A DNA stretch of 33,488 bases from Reclinomonas americana ATCC 50394 (taxonomy: Eukaryota > Jakobida > Jakobea > Jakobida), in assembly GCA_048213135.1 (NCBI GenBank), contig AFZH01020499.1:1-33488 (forward strand), given 5' to 3'. Positions within the stretch are counted from its first letter, which is position 1. Each line of letters opens with the position of its first letter. Positions 11,401 through 23,120 of the stretch are shown one piece after another. The notes beneath the pieces are model-generated. The model was given only the letters and a program-made list of their open reading frames with translations, made no database searches and had not been told where the DNA came from. The position numbers and the translations under genes are program-made.

Positions 11401-13247
11401 ACTCGAGCAGTGCGTCCACAAACAGCTCTTCCGCAGTCGGCATGTCCTCCCGTGTCGAGTCGTCGGCTGTCCGCGTCTCGATCGGATCGGTCAGCAGGTT
11501 TGGATCGGTGACCGCATAGGCGGCGCTTCGTGCCTGCGCGCACCACTTTGTCAGCAGCCATTGCAGACACCCACCATCCACACATAGTCGTACCTTGTTC
11601 ATCGCCGCTGCACGGAGATTCTTGACCGTGTGCTGGAGGGCCCACACTCGCAGATACACCGTGGCGAAGCCAAGGAGAGCCGAGCCACCGACCGATGCCG
11701 CCAGCGCAAGACGCCACTGCTGCGTTTGCAACCAGACGCCCGAGAAGAAGGCGAAGGTGTAGAGCGAGAACATGGTGGCGTTGGAGCTGACCGAGAGGTG
11801 TGGCAGGTATTTCAGCGTGTACCACGCTCCAATAACGCCACCGGAAATCAGGCAGGCGACCTGATAGCACATAATTGAAAAAAGTCAGAAATGGTCACAC
11901 AAGCCACAATCGTTGAAGTACACGCAACAGTCAGCGTGGTCGGCATCAATTCGAGGGAGCAGATAATGACAGCAATCTGGTACACGTGCGTGTAGAACCA
12001 GATGCGACCGTTGACCGAGCAGGTGCACATGTTGACGTCCTCCTGGCTGTGCTGAATGAACGTCAAGTAGTACAGCGGCACAATGCAGAGGACCAGCGGC
12101 ACAGTTCCTGTTTTCCCACATGAGTGAGTGCTCACGTGAACACCCGGAAGCGCGCAAGGAAACCACTCACCGACAAGGAGCACGACAAAGCTGACGGCCA
12201 CCGTGCTGTCACCGAGCGACGAGGGGTAGTCGCTGATCATCGACACAATAGTAATCATAAAGGCCGGGGCCGTACATGTGGACAGCGGCAGGAGCCACAC
12301 CACACCCGACAGGGCGTAGCCGCTCTGCAGCGAGCGCGAACTGCGTCGGGATGCGCTAACCGAGTGCTGCCAGATGACCACCACCAGACACAGTGCCAGC
12401 AGCGCCATGTTGCCAATGGCCGTATACGAAATCACCGAGTGTACCAGAGTGCCCCACGGCGGCAGCACCGCGCTGCGCTGCCAACCCCACAATCCAAACA
12501 CCGCGGCACAAAGAGTCACGCGGAGCCAAAACAACAGATCCCATAACGCGGGTGGCACACTCGAGTGCACCTGCACATGATTGGTGAGTCATGTGCTCTC
12601 ATCTCAACACAAGGCACTCGTGGCGGTCAAACGTACCTCGAGGCGCAGAGCATGGATCAGCGACGCGTGCTCTTCGTACCAGCGTTCTCCGTTGACATTT
12701 ACACCACTCCTGCAGCGTGATAAGAATTGTGAGTGATCATTGGACTCATATCTTCAGTGCGTGGGAGATGTGCGAAGAAGTGTGGGTGACCAAGTCTGGC
12801 ACATGAAACTTTGATAGTGAAACAACACGAACTCTTCTGCTGGAGGTGTGTACGCACGTGTGTGTATGTGTGAGTGTGTGAGAGGCAGAGAGGATGGGAG
12901 GAAGAGAGAGAGAGAGAGAGAGTGAGAGTGAGAGAGATCGACTGTGCGCCCGCCAGTCGTCTGTCGCTCCCTTGCCATCGTGTGCATACACAGCGTCACA
13001 CTCGCTTACGTGTGTATACAGCGCCCCCTTGTGTGAGCGTCTGCGTGTGCTTCTTGAATGTGACGAGTGCGTCGTCGCGACATACCACAATAAAGAACAC
13101 CCATTCTCAGATTGCTGTTTCGCACCCCGGGCTCATACACACACACACACACATACATACACGCACACAGATTAACAGTGGCACTCACCCCAAGCCCAAC
13201 AGCTCATCGTCAGAGGTCGATGTGTCCACCGCCGACCGCGACGACAT
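5437..13247 (-). CDS. Multi-pass receptor adenylyl cyclase with TmcB-like module, PAS and class III cyclase domain
   Basis: I model 29 exons, 1828 aa. Boundaries from the 5' end: 13247-13189, 12709-12637, 12570-12171, 12107-11899, 11860-11594, 11533-11210, 11141-10898, 10847-10700, 10643-10434, 10370-10237, 10157-9991, 9929-9783, 9714-9469, 9398-9204, 9135-9022, 8949-8816, 8748-8609, 8541-8381, 8314-8229, 8146-8035, 7953-7791, 7748-7561, 7496-7380, 7320-7168, 7096-6995, 6918-6448, 6372-6021, 5884-5628, 5550-5437. Residues about 45-330 hold some eight membrane helices. A cytosolic region resembling TmcB/TmcC TPR repeats follows (AGQKKFPKSLSLRLAYAIYL, REFPNSTSLLRAYARW). Four further helices flank two probable extracytoplasmic loops. 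A PAS domain ([14 protein letters not shown]) precedes the cyclase from about 1600. Catalytic Asp residues lie in LFSDIVSFT and IKTIGDSYM. Lys in IKTIGD and Asp in YDLWGD indicate ATP, so cAMP, specificity. The donor of exon 20 could instead be at 7993, and that of exon 4 is uncertain. Confidence 0.85.
12710..13188 (-). repeat. Microsatellite-rich first intron of the minus-strand cyclase
   Basis: This 479-nt intron is several times longer than its neighbours. It contains GT/GA simple repeats, with (GA)n near 12904-12937 on the plus strand and (AC)n near 13137-13160. It lies between the first coding exon, which begins MSSRSAVDTSTSDDELLGL, and the exon coding for SGVNVNGERWYEEHASL. Confidence 0.65.
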
Positions 13248-13595
13248 TCACCTCTCTCACTCTTACTCACACAGCAAGACAACACTGTGTTCTCCTCTCG
13301 CAAGCCAGAGAGAAGAAGCGTCGAGGGAGGGAGGGAGACACTCACACTCACACACTCACACACACGTACACAGGTAGACACACTGAGTGCAACGTTCTCT
13401 CGCTCTGACTTTTCTCCAACAAAAACGGAACTGCAATCTCAACGGTCGAAGGCATTTTCGTCGCGTCGGAGGAGAAATTGCATTTCACGCTTTCGCTCCC
13501 CTCGCCACGCACCAAGGGTGTGCATGCGCGCGTGTGTGTGTGTGCGTGTGTGCAAGTGATAGAGAAACCGTCTCCGGAGAGCGAAGAAGGCGGCA
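13248..13595. promoter_or_regulatory. Shared bidirectional promoter of the two receptor cyclases
   Basis: Only 348 bp separate the two proposed start codons (13247 on minus, 13596 on plus), so both transcripts must start within or near it. It contains (AC)n/(CA)n tracts around 13340-13375, a GT run around 13515-13555, and a stretch with AAAAACGG near 13420. No clear TATA box is seen. If the plus gene has further upstream exons, the shared region would be shorter. Confidence 0.5.
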
Positions 13596-16500
13596 ATGGA
13601 AGGTATTCGGCATGTAACGTCTACACGTCTGTTTCGCCCACTTGGGCGTTACGCCCTCCTTCTCTCCCTCCCTCCCTCCCACAAATACGCAAAGCGATGC
13701 GCACACACACATCCGCTCTCTCCATCTCACCCTTACTTTGCGACTCTCCCACTCAACGCAGGCGTGAATCCGAACCAATCAGCCACGGGTGCGCACACCA
13801 CTGGCACTCGAACTGAACACGCCTCCACCTCCCATCATCATCGTCATCGCACGCACCACCATGCCACTGCGGGAGCCTTGAGCATTGCCACCTCGTCTCT
13901 GGGTTCCGCCGAGGCCATTCACCGCACACTGCATGGCTCACTGGCATACAACCTCATGCAGCTGATATGGTCGCTGAGCAGGTAACATTGATATTAAATG
14001 TCACCCTCGCGATGTGTGATGCTCACCATATATGTGTGCAGGGAGGTGGAGTCGTTGCGGCCGCGATGGACAGTGTCGGCTGCCACTCTGGCGCACTTTG
14101 TGCTGGCCTGTATGCTCTCCGCCACGTGGCCGGTGGTGCAGCGAGAGGGCGCTCCGTATGTGGTGTGGCTCATGAAGCATCAGGGCGGTGGCGTCGTGCA
14201 TGCGCTGTGCACGGCGGTGCTGTCAGTGGCGGCAGTGGTGTGCACGCTGGCGGTGCTGTACGTGGTGTTGGCGGCGCTGGCGGTGTACCGATCGTGCCGA
14301 CAACACGGTGCCTTCAATGACCGCACCCTGCACCGCTTGCTGGCCTGGTGGCTGGTGTCGGCCTTTGGCCTGTGGCCAGCCGCACTGGCCTTCCTCCAGC
14401 TCATCCAGGTGGCCATTGACACGCGCCGAGCACTGCTCATGCCCACGGCCTTGTGGCAGACGTCGCTGGCGCTCATGTCGATTGGCATGATCACCTTGCT
14501 GCTCACCGCCGTGCCGCTGTACGCCACGTTCATGCAACGGCGCAGCGTGCTGCCAAACACTCTGTTTACCGTCAGCGTGCACAGCCGCAGCCTGCTGTGG
14601 TTGCTCATGGTGGAGCTAGCAATTTTCGCGTGCGGCCTCGCACCCTTGCCCATTGCTCTATCGGTTCGCCTCCTTCCTTTGCCAGTCTGCCTCGCCCTTG
14701 CCTCTTGCCTCTCCTCAAGCACTGCATGCGCCCCTCCCTTTTGTGTCTTGTGGAACTGGTCCACAGGTGTCGTGCCAGATCGTCTGCGGCTTCATCGGCT
14801 GCCTCTACGCTCGAAAGACGTTGCCGTTTGCCTTTTCCATCTCCAACATGATCATGGTGGCGGTGTTTTCCTTCTCGGTTGTCTCTGGTATAGCGCTGGC
14901 TCTCGACTCGCTGATTGCCTTGGCGTGCGCGCTGCCGGTCGCGATGTTGGTGAGCGTGCACATGTTCATGATCAGTCCTTCCTGCCCTCATGTTCTCATC
15001 GTCGCACGAAGGTGGGCTTTGTGGCCGTCCGCACCCGTGAGCGCGCTGTACTCTGCAAGCTCACCACTCTGGCGGTGCGCGCGAAGCAAAGAGTTGCGCA
15101 TCGCCATCTTGTCCGCAGTGTCCCCCGTCCTCCCTGACCCAGTCTGTCGTTGCGCAGGCGGAGGTGTACCGCACCGACACCAATGGCGCGCCCAGCGCTC
15201 AACAACTGCCCGACGAGACCGGCGAGGCGACTGCCAATCCGGCCGATGACGCCGCGCATGAGGCGCAGCTACTGGAGGACCGCGAATTCTGTCGCACGAT
15301 TGTGGACAAGAGCGCATCGGAGGCCGAGCTGTTGCTGTGCATTCGCTTTGTGCTGAACGGTCTGCAAGCGCAAAGTGGCGAGGAACTGTTTGCCATGGCG
15401 CACGAAGCCATGCCCACAAGCGTGCGTCTGCACTTGCTGCATGCCATGTTCCTCGATGAGCTGGTCGGACGCGAGATGAGCCATCGTGTCGCGCCTCGTG
15501 TTTCGCGGGTTTGTGAGAGCATTCCTCTTCCTCTCTCCGTCTCATACCTACCCAGTGTGTCTCATTCTGAATCGCCCGCAGACGCTCGAGGGCTTTGAGA
15601 GCGCTTCAGCACCGGATCTGCGCTTCTTCGTCATGTGCTTTCACTTTGCGCATATGGAGAACGTGGCCACGGGCTCGCCGACCAACAAGAGTGTGTACTG
15701 GCGTGTCCGGCTGGCGGCTCAGCTGCATCAGCGTCTGCTTGGGCTGGTGGGAGAGTTTTGGCGTGCCTTCCTGTCGCCTGTGCCGTGCGAGAAGGCGCTG
15801 TCGAAGATTGTGTCGGAGCTCGGTGAGTGATACGGATCGGCATCGACTGCGGCAGGTTAGCTGACTGTGCGTTGTGCAGCGGTGAACAATGATCGAGTCC
15901 GCGGCATCTTTCACGGCCTCATTCAGGAGGCACCGCGGGATCCGGCAGTGGTACGAGCCTACGCTCATTACGGTGCGCTGGACCATTCATCTGTTCTGTT
16001 TTTTTGTTTGCATTTCTGTGGCTCATTGCGTGCGCGGCAACAACAGTGGAAGACATGGAGAATGAGTTGCGTCACGCTTTGGCATCGTCTCACAACAATC
16101 AGCTCCTCATTGGTGTGTCACACAGCGAGGTGACCTCCAAGCTGCTGAGGCGCCGTGCCGACGTACTCGAGGATGACGCGTCCAGTGTGCGCCGAGGTCG
16201 CCGACGGAAACGTCCAGCCGCATTCCTTCGTGCTCAGTTGCGTGTGCCGACCGTGTCTCCTCTCCACACACTTGTACTTTGCACTCAATCCGTCTTTCCT
16301 GCGACACAGAACTGCTGTGGGCGCCGACGCGGAGCCACAACTCCCGCCGCCAAATGGGATCGCCAGAGGGGCGCCGCTGGCGCTCTCGCCCATCAGCTGC
16401 AAATCGTCTGTTGGCTCGAGCTCACCGGTTCTCATGCACTCGCCTTGCACGCCCCTCCACATGCCGTCGTTCGTGCCGTCGCCGTTGGCGGACGCCGACG

Positions 16501-19500
16501 GTGCGGCTGTCGTGCGTCGGCGGTCCACTGCGCCCATTGGTCCGTGGAAGGCAGCGCCGGGCCTCAATGAGTCGGCAGGTCTCATTCGCCCGCTGCCTCG
16601 AGAGTCTCGCTCGGCCTCGTTGTCGGGGGCGGCGGTGGCAGCGACCGTGGCCATGGGACTCGGCTCGGCAAGGCGAGACTCGGTGCGCGCACATGCGCAG
16701 GGTGCATCGCACGCCCAGATGAATGCGAAAGCGAGTCCGCTCGGCTCTCCGACATCCTCGGCGCAGCAGGAGCAGCAGCGACTGCGCGAACTGCCACCAG
16801 TGCAGCTTCATAAGCCCTTCAATGCCGACTCCGCCTGGCGACCCAACGTGCCCGTACCGCCGCAGTCACGCAGAACTTCGGTGGCTTCTGCGGCGGCCCC
16901 GAGCTGCGCCGTCCCCGGAGCGGTGGACTTGGCGAAGGCTCTGCAAGACGCGGCCGACATGGAGGCGCTGGAGGAGTCCAACACCTCGTGGCTGTCGCAC
17001 CACTTGCAGCAGCTGCCGTCGATGGGTGCCAATGGTGTCGCCGTCAGCGATGACTTGGACTCGGACGACGACATGGCGGCGCGCGAGGTGGCCGGCCGCA
17101 TGTCGACTCCGCTGATGGCTGCTCCCAATGGCATACTGAGTCCGGTACAGGCGGCAATCTCAACAGCATCTTCGGCTGCCACCAGTGCAGCCACTTCGCA
17201 GTCTCCCAAGCTCACGGGCTTTGTGCGGCCGGCGTCGCATTACGGCCTGCTTGCCGGAAGTGCGAACGGTGCGGCGGACGACTTGAACGGCACCGACAGT
17301 TCCCTTCGTCGTCCGTCTGCGTCGATGGAGGCAGCGACTGCGGGTCTCGGCGTCGCCGCGCTTTCCGATGATGTGCCGACTGCCGAGCTTGTGCCGCGGG
17401 TGGTTGGTGCTCGGCGAGGAGGCAGGTGGTGGGGTGGCAGACACGCTGGTGGCGCCGGAAGGCGAACACAATCATCGGTACCTGCCGTAGAGTCGCTGGA
17501 CCGCGAGAGCCGACGTTCGAGTGTCGCTCAACCGCTGCCGTCACTGCGTCTCCCCGTGGGCGGAGACAGCGAGAGCGCGGCAGTCGGTGCCAGTGACGTC
17601 GCAGGCCGCCGTGTGTCGGCCAGTTACGCCGCCATGGCTCGAGCCAACGAGGACGCCATGTCGATCAGTGGTGGCGGTGGTGACATGGTGGGAGCACACC
17701 CGCTCATTGGCCGTCTGGTGCGCACCGGCAGCGGCGGTCGTCGTGTGACGGAGAACTTGGGTAGAGGGCTTGACGACAGCGATGCCAACAATGGTGGCGA
17801 CAGCGATGTGGAGGATGGCGAGTTTGTGCTTCGACAGAGCCGCGGAATGCGCCACAATCAGCAACGCAGCAGGTATCCGGCTCATGCGCGCTCGGCGACG
17901 ATGCCTGGTGTTCCGTCGTCACGTGACCTTGCTCTCGACTTTATGGACTCGCCGACTGGCAGGGGTGTCGGTGTTGGCGAAATGGGTGGCGCAGGAGTCG
18001 CTGCTGGTGGTGGTGCTGGTGGAGTCGGCGGCGGTGGGACGCCCGTCACATTTGGCAACGATACGCAGACCAGCGGCGGCGGCGGTGGCGGATTGCGCGG
18101 GCTGGCGCCGCCGGTAAGCATCGACCTGACACCCTCCACCGCCACTGCTATTCCGTTGTCGCCAAACGAGCAAGACGATGTGGACGATGATGGTCGTCAC
18201 GTTGCAGATCCCGAGGCCGAAGACACGCAGGTTTGTGGCTGCGCCGGCATAGTGAGTGGCCCGTGGTGCCTTCCTTTGCTCAATATTGTGTGCCATATCA
18301 GAATGCTGACATGCCACCACGGCTGCAAAGCAAAATGGCCGCGAAGCGTGAGCAGCTGCAGCTGATGACCATCAGATCGCGGCTGCAGTCGCGCAAGTCC
18401 ACTGCCGTGTTCCGGCTTACCACACAGGCGGTGAGTTGGACGGCGTGACACGTGCGGTGGACCACCAACTGATTTCGTTTTTGTGTCACACAGTGGGTCA
18501 TTGTTCTCGGATTTCTCGCGCTGGCACTGGCGCTCTTTGTGGTGAATCAAAGGGTCATTCAGCAGCAGACGGCGGGAACTGAGCTGCTGCGTTCGCCACC
18601 CGCGCCAGGCGGTGATCTGGCACCGTTTGCAGCCTGGGCGGCTTTCTTGGTGACAAATTCGCGAGCCGGTGCGTGTACTCTGTTTGTTCTGCGTTGCGTG
18701 TGCACGCTTCCTATTCCGCTCACACCTCATCATTCTACGTGTGTAGCTCTCGCCATCTCCGACATGTACACGGACTTGCTAGCCACCGCCACAATTCAAC
18801 CATCGGGCCTCTCTCAGTTTGCCACCACAGCCGCAGCACAGGTTTGTTCACTTTTCTTTTTTCTTACCAGCAACTCAATCTCTCACTTTCGGCGGCCCAA
18901 TGCAGGTGCAATCCGCGTATCGTTCCCTGCACGCGCTCAGTCTGTCAAGTGAGGCCACGGAAGCACTGGAAAGTACGGTATCCACTGTGGTTGCGCCTGC
19001 TGGCACCGCCACCAGCCCGTCGTACGTAAGGACAACGCAACAGCTGTCCATGCTGGAATTCGAGGTTGTGATGGCCACACAAACGGCGGCAACGGTGCGG
19101 GGGGAGCGTCGAAGCGTCAGCACTGTTGCTCTTCTAGATCTTGCTCATCTGTCCGTTTGTCATGCAGTGTCTGGCCACTGGCAGTGCCGGTGCACTGAGC
19201 GACCCGGGGTGCGATGCGGCCGCTCGTCGCGTTTTCTACAATGGCAACGAATCGCTGCAGGCGCAGTTGCACGAAGCCACCGACGAAATTGGCGACGTGA
19301 GTTGATGTGTTTGGCCAGGAACTGAACTTGTGGTCGTTAACACGTGCTGAGGAAATGCAGGCTCTTGTGACATCGAGTCGGTCGGCCTTTTTGTTCAAAT
19401 CATTGGCGGCGACCGGCTCCTCTCTGTTGGTACTCATTGGCATCACGCTGATCACCATTCCGTCATTCCGCAGTGCCATGCGTGAGCGACTCAAGTTTCG

Positions 19501-22500
19501 TTCCTGCATCCTTAATCCCGTGCCACACTCTCATCGACTCATCCGTTCTGTGCTGTGGCGGCAGTGTTATTGCGCTCTTCAAGCTGGTCCCCAAGACGGT
19601 GGTTCGACACGTTTACAAGCGTATCCGTCGCAAGCAGATTTTCTTGGCGTCGACCGCCACTCGGTCTTCGTCGGACCACAATCAGTGCGGGGCGGCAGGC
19701 AGCGTGGCCAATGGTGTGAGGGCGGAGTCCAGTCGTCGACCGTGATCCACACACGGGCACTCACTCATTCTTTCCCCTCTTCGGCGCAGGTCACACTGCC
19801 AGTCTCCGCAAGCTGCTGATTGTGTTTGCCGTGTGCGTGACAATTTTTTTGACGCTCACCATGGCGTTCACCATCATACACTCGGTGTTTGACAAGGTGC
19901 ACTGCGACGTGGTCAATCAGCTGTCGGTGATGTCGGTGAGTGCAACCGGCATGGTGATAAACAGACTGTGTACTGACATGGTGTAAACAGCGCTTCGATT
20001 CGTCGCTGTATGCGGCCGCCAACTCGGTGGTACAGCAAGCAAGCGGGCAGACGATGGATGAGAGCACGGCCAGGTGAGAGAGAGCTGAACGCCATCAGTG
20101 TTCGCATGCAGGAAGCTCACTCGGGAGTCTCGTCACAGAGCCAATACTGCAGCACGCTTGAGCACTGCTCGCGAGTTGTGGGACTACGTGGTGTTTGGTG
20201 CCGGGGCCGACAGCGAGTACTCGCAGGCTGGCCTCCTGGGCATCACCGACGCTCTCACGCAGGCCCTCACTGGCCCTCAATGCGACGACGTTTCGCTGAG
20301 CGCCTGCAAGTCCACTGACGCGCTCGTCCGTCGCCTCTTCTCACTCCTCGGACGGCTCTCTGCCGACTCGACCTCACTGCGTGGCGTCAAACTGGACTCG
20401 GTCGCCGACTGGAACGAAATCGGTGCGTACATGCCGCTAGGTGGTGTCCGTGTGCTCTCCCCCCACATGTGCTTACTGTGAATTTGCGCGCTGTGCAGTC
20501 GATATTCTCACGAATTCTGCGCTGTACACGAGTCGCTTCGCGCAAGTGCAGAATGCGTGGTACCAGATGTACTCACCCATCATTGTCAACCTCAGCGCCG
20601 CCAACAGTGCCCTAATCGCCGTGTGCTTTATCGTGTTCCCGCTGTTGTACACGATCCTGCTGCAACCGCTGATTGCGCATATCGCGAGTGAGGTGCGTGG
20701 TGGAGAGAGAGGGGGATGGGAAGGGAGGAAGCAGTGCAGTTGCTTATATGAGGACATGACTGAGCAGCACAAGCAAACGATGCAAATGCTTCTCATGTTG
20801 CCGCTGCCGGTGATGGATGCGATCGCGCCGATCCACACGTTTGTGATGGGAGGCGATGGCTCACTCGGCTCCAACGAGAGTCACCACCTCGTGCAGCAAC
20901 GGCAACAGAAAATGCACAAGGTTCTGGAGACGGCCGCCGACGGTTTTATGGAGTTTGACGAGAGCGGGTGTGTGAGGCAGTTGAACAAGTCGGCGGAGCT
21001 CATGATTGGGTTGCCAGCGACGCGACTGCTGGGTGATGGGGTGAGTGCGGAGGGATGCATAGGAGCGTTTGCGCTGTTGCTCACTCCTTGTTGATGTGCA
21101 GATGAAGCAAGTGTTTGATCCGCGTGGCGTGAATCAAATCCGACTCGAGGTGCAGGACTACATCAAGGGTCGGCAAGAGACGCGCATGTTTGAGCGAGAG
21201 GTGAGTCGGAGGTGTGATGCAGGTGGGAGCGGGATGGGGAGTGCGTGCGCTGGAACTGACGTGCTATCGGTGCCATAGATGAACTGCATTCGCTGGGACA
21301 CGTTCCTGGGTGAGGGCGATGTGCCGGTGAACGACGAAGGCATGATTGGCGACGAGATGCTGACGGACGACGACGACATGCACGTGCAGCTGTTGCACGC
21401 CAAGTCGAGTCTGTTCCCCGTGTGGGTGAGTTCGAAGTAGCGTCGCGCTGCAAGTGAGGGAGACTGCATCTCATGGTGTGCCTCGCAGGTCTCGTTCCAT
21501 TTTAGTCGCGTCGGCGAGAACCACATCTTTACGTGTTTCTTCCGCGACTTGACGCAAGAGAAACGACGACAGCTGCACCTTGTGGAGGAAAAACTGCGAA
21601 GTCACAATCTACTCCTCAACATTCTGCCGAGTCGTGTTGCGTCTCGAATACAGAACAAAGACTGGCCCATTGCCGACTTGTACGACCGAGCCTCCATTCT
21701 GTTCCTCGATGTTGTCGGTGCGTGACCGCGCTCTCCTCGCTCGTGCATGAGCATGAAGAGTGATGTGTGCGTGTGCATGTGTGGTGTAGGATTCACGGCG
21801 CTTGCCGCCACCATCTCGTCCATCGAGCTGGTGGAGATGCTGGACGACCTCTTCACCAAGTTTGACGAGATCTCCGAGGAATTCAACGTGACGAAGATCA
21901 AGACGATTGGTGACTCGTACATGGCGTGCACGGGTCTGGAGGCGCACGATGAGGCGGCTGCCGCCCGCGCTGCGGTGTCACTGATCGAAGCCGGCCTGAA
22001 TTACATTGAGACGGCGGCTTTGATGGGACTGGCGGTGCGTGTACCAGCGCAATAATGCCGCGACGCTGATGTGCAGAAAACATAAGAATCGCTTATATTG
22101 TTTCATCGCACAGATTCGAGTCGGTGTTCACACTGGCCCGGTGACGGCGGGCGTCATTGGTCGCAAGCGCTTCCAGTGGGATTTGTGGGGAGGTCAGCTG
22201 CATGTCCTTTCTCTCTTTCTCTCCCTCTTTCTGTTGTGTGGGCACGTATCCTGACACAGGCGCTGTGTGGCAGACACGGTCAATGTGGCCTCCCGCATGG
22301 AGTCCACCGGTATCCCAATGCACGTGCAAGTCAGCGAAAAGACGGCCAGCATGACACGAGACGCGTACATTTACGAGGAGCGTGAGGTGGACGTGAAGGG
22401 CAAGGGCCTCATCACCGCCTTCTTGTTGGTGGATCGACCGGAGGCGCAGGCACTCGAGCAGCTGATGTTTGACGAGCAAATGATGATGATGCAGCAGCAG

Positions 22501-22536
22501 CAGCTGGCCACGGAGGGGAGCTCGCAGTTGCTGTAG
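13596..22536 (+). CDS. Multi-pass receptor adenylyl cyclase with TmcB-like module, large low-complexity insert, PAS and class III cyclase domain
   Basis: I model 28 exons, 2331 aa: 13596-13602, 13762-13981, 14042-14663, 14767-14949, 15012-15092, 15158-15508, 15582-15822, 15880-15972, 16047-16254, 16310-18230, 18302-18430, 18494-18668, 18747-18841, 18906-19094, 19168-19296, 19361-19494, 19565-19713, 19790-19935, 19991-20073, 20112-20422, 20499-20692, 20768-21040, 21102-21200, 21279-21425, 21489-21717, 21790-22034, 22114-22192, 22274-22536. It aligns along its length with the minus-strand neighbour: seven or eight N-terminal helices, TmcB-like repeats ([36 protein letters not shown]), four more helices, PAS ([14 protein letters not shown]), cyclase. 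Metal Asp residues lie in LFLDVVGFT and IKTIGDSYM; Lys in IKTIGD and Asp in WDLWGD suggest adenylyl specificity. Exon 10 codes for a 640-residue Ser/Ala/Gly-rich, presumably disordered cytosolic insert. The seven-base first coding exon and the donor at 16255 are the least certain parts. Confidence 0.83.
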
Positions 22537-23120
22537 GGGTGGGGGGAAGGAGGGCCGGGGAAAATCAATGGGAAATAATTGTTTATGGAGTGAATTGTAC
22601 AATGGAGGTTGTTGACTCACGGGTAAGGGGAAGGAGGGCACGTGATGCCAACTGGGAGGCCAAGGTCAAATCCATGCTCATCATGAACCGTCGCATTAGC
22701 CATCTCGACTTTTCTCGTTTTTATCCGCGGTGTCTGAGTTTCTGGTGCTTACTCAAGATGGTGATCGTCATGCAGCTGTGTTGCTGTTTGGATTAGTACA
22801 ACAACAACATCTTTACTAATCAAACAGCAACAGCTGCTTGATGATCACCATCTTGAGTGATCACCAGAAACAAAGTTTATCCACTGTTCAACCCCACTTT
22901 TAGATCTTGACTTGTTCGATGTTCCGAGAGTGAATTCCGAACACAGCACAGAAAATCCCCTGCCGTACGCGTTGCCGGTGTTTGTGCTCATGTTGTGGGT
23001 ATGGTTGGAGTTGCTAAGCACAACAGCTGCTTTGCTGGCTGGTTGGCTAAGAAGTTGCATACACCAATTGCGATTGATTTTCGCGCCAAAACACGATTTT
23101 CTTGCAGAGAGAGAGAGAAG
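22537..23120. other. Intergenic region between the plus-strand cyclase and the Ser/Pro-rich gene
   Basis: These 584 bp hold the 3' end of the cyclase transcript, a large inverted repeat (annotated separately) and the promoter of the next gene. GA repeats lie just before the next ATG. No convincing coding sequence is seen. Confidence 0.5.
22738..22871. repeat. Long near-perfect inverted repeat (hairpin, about 60 bp arms)
   Basis: The left arm, 22738-22798, starts gtttctggtg and ends gattagta. The right arm, 22814-22871, is its reverse complement apart from about four substitutions and two short indels (3 nt in total). The loop of 15 nt is rich in CAA. Either strand would fold into one long stem. 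It lies about 200 bp downstream of the cyclase stop. No target-site duplication or transposase is visible. It could be a small foldback element, a structured 3' UTR or terminator, or a small-RNA precursor. Confidence 0.85.
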
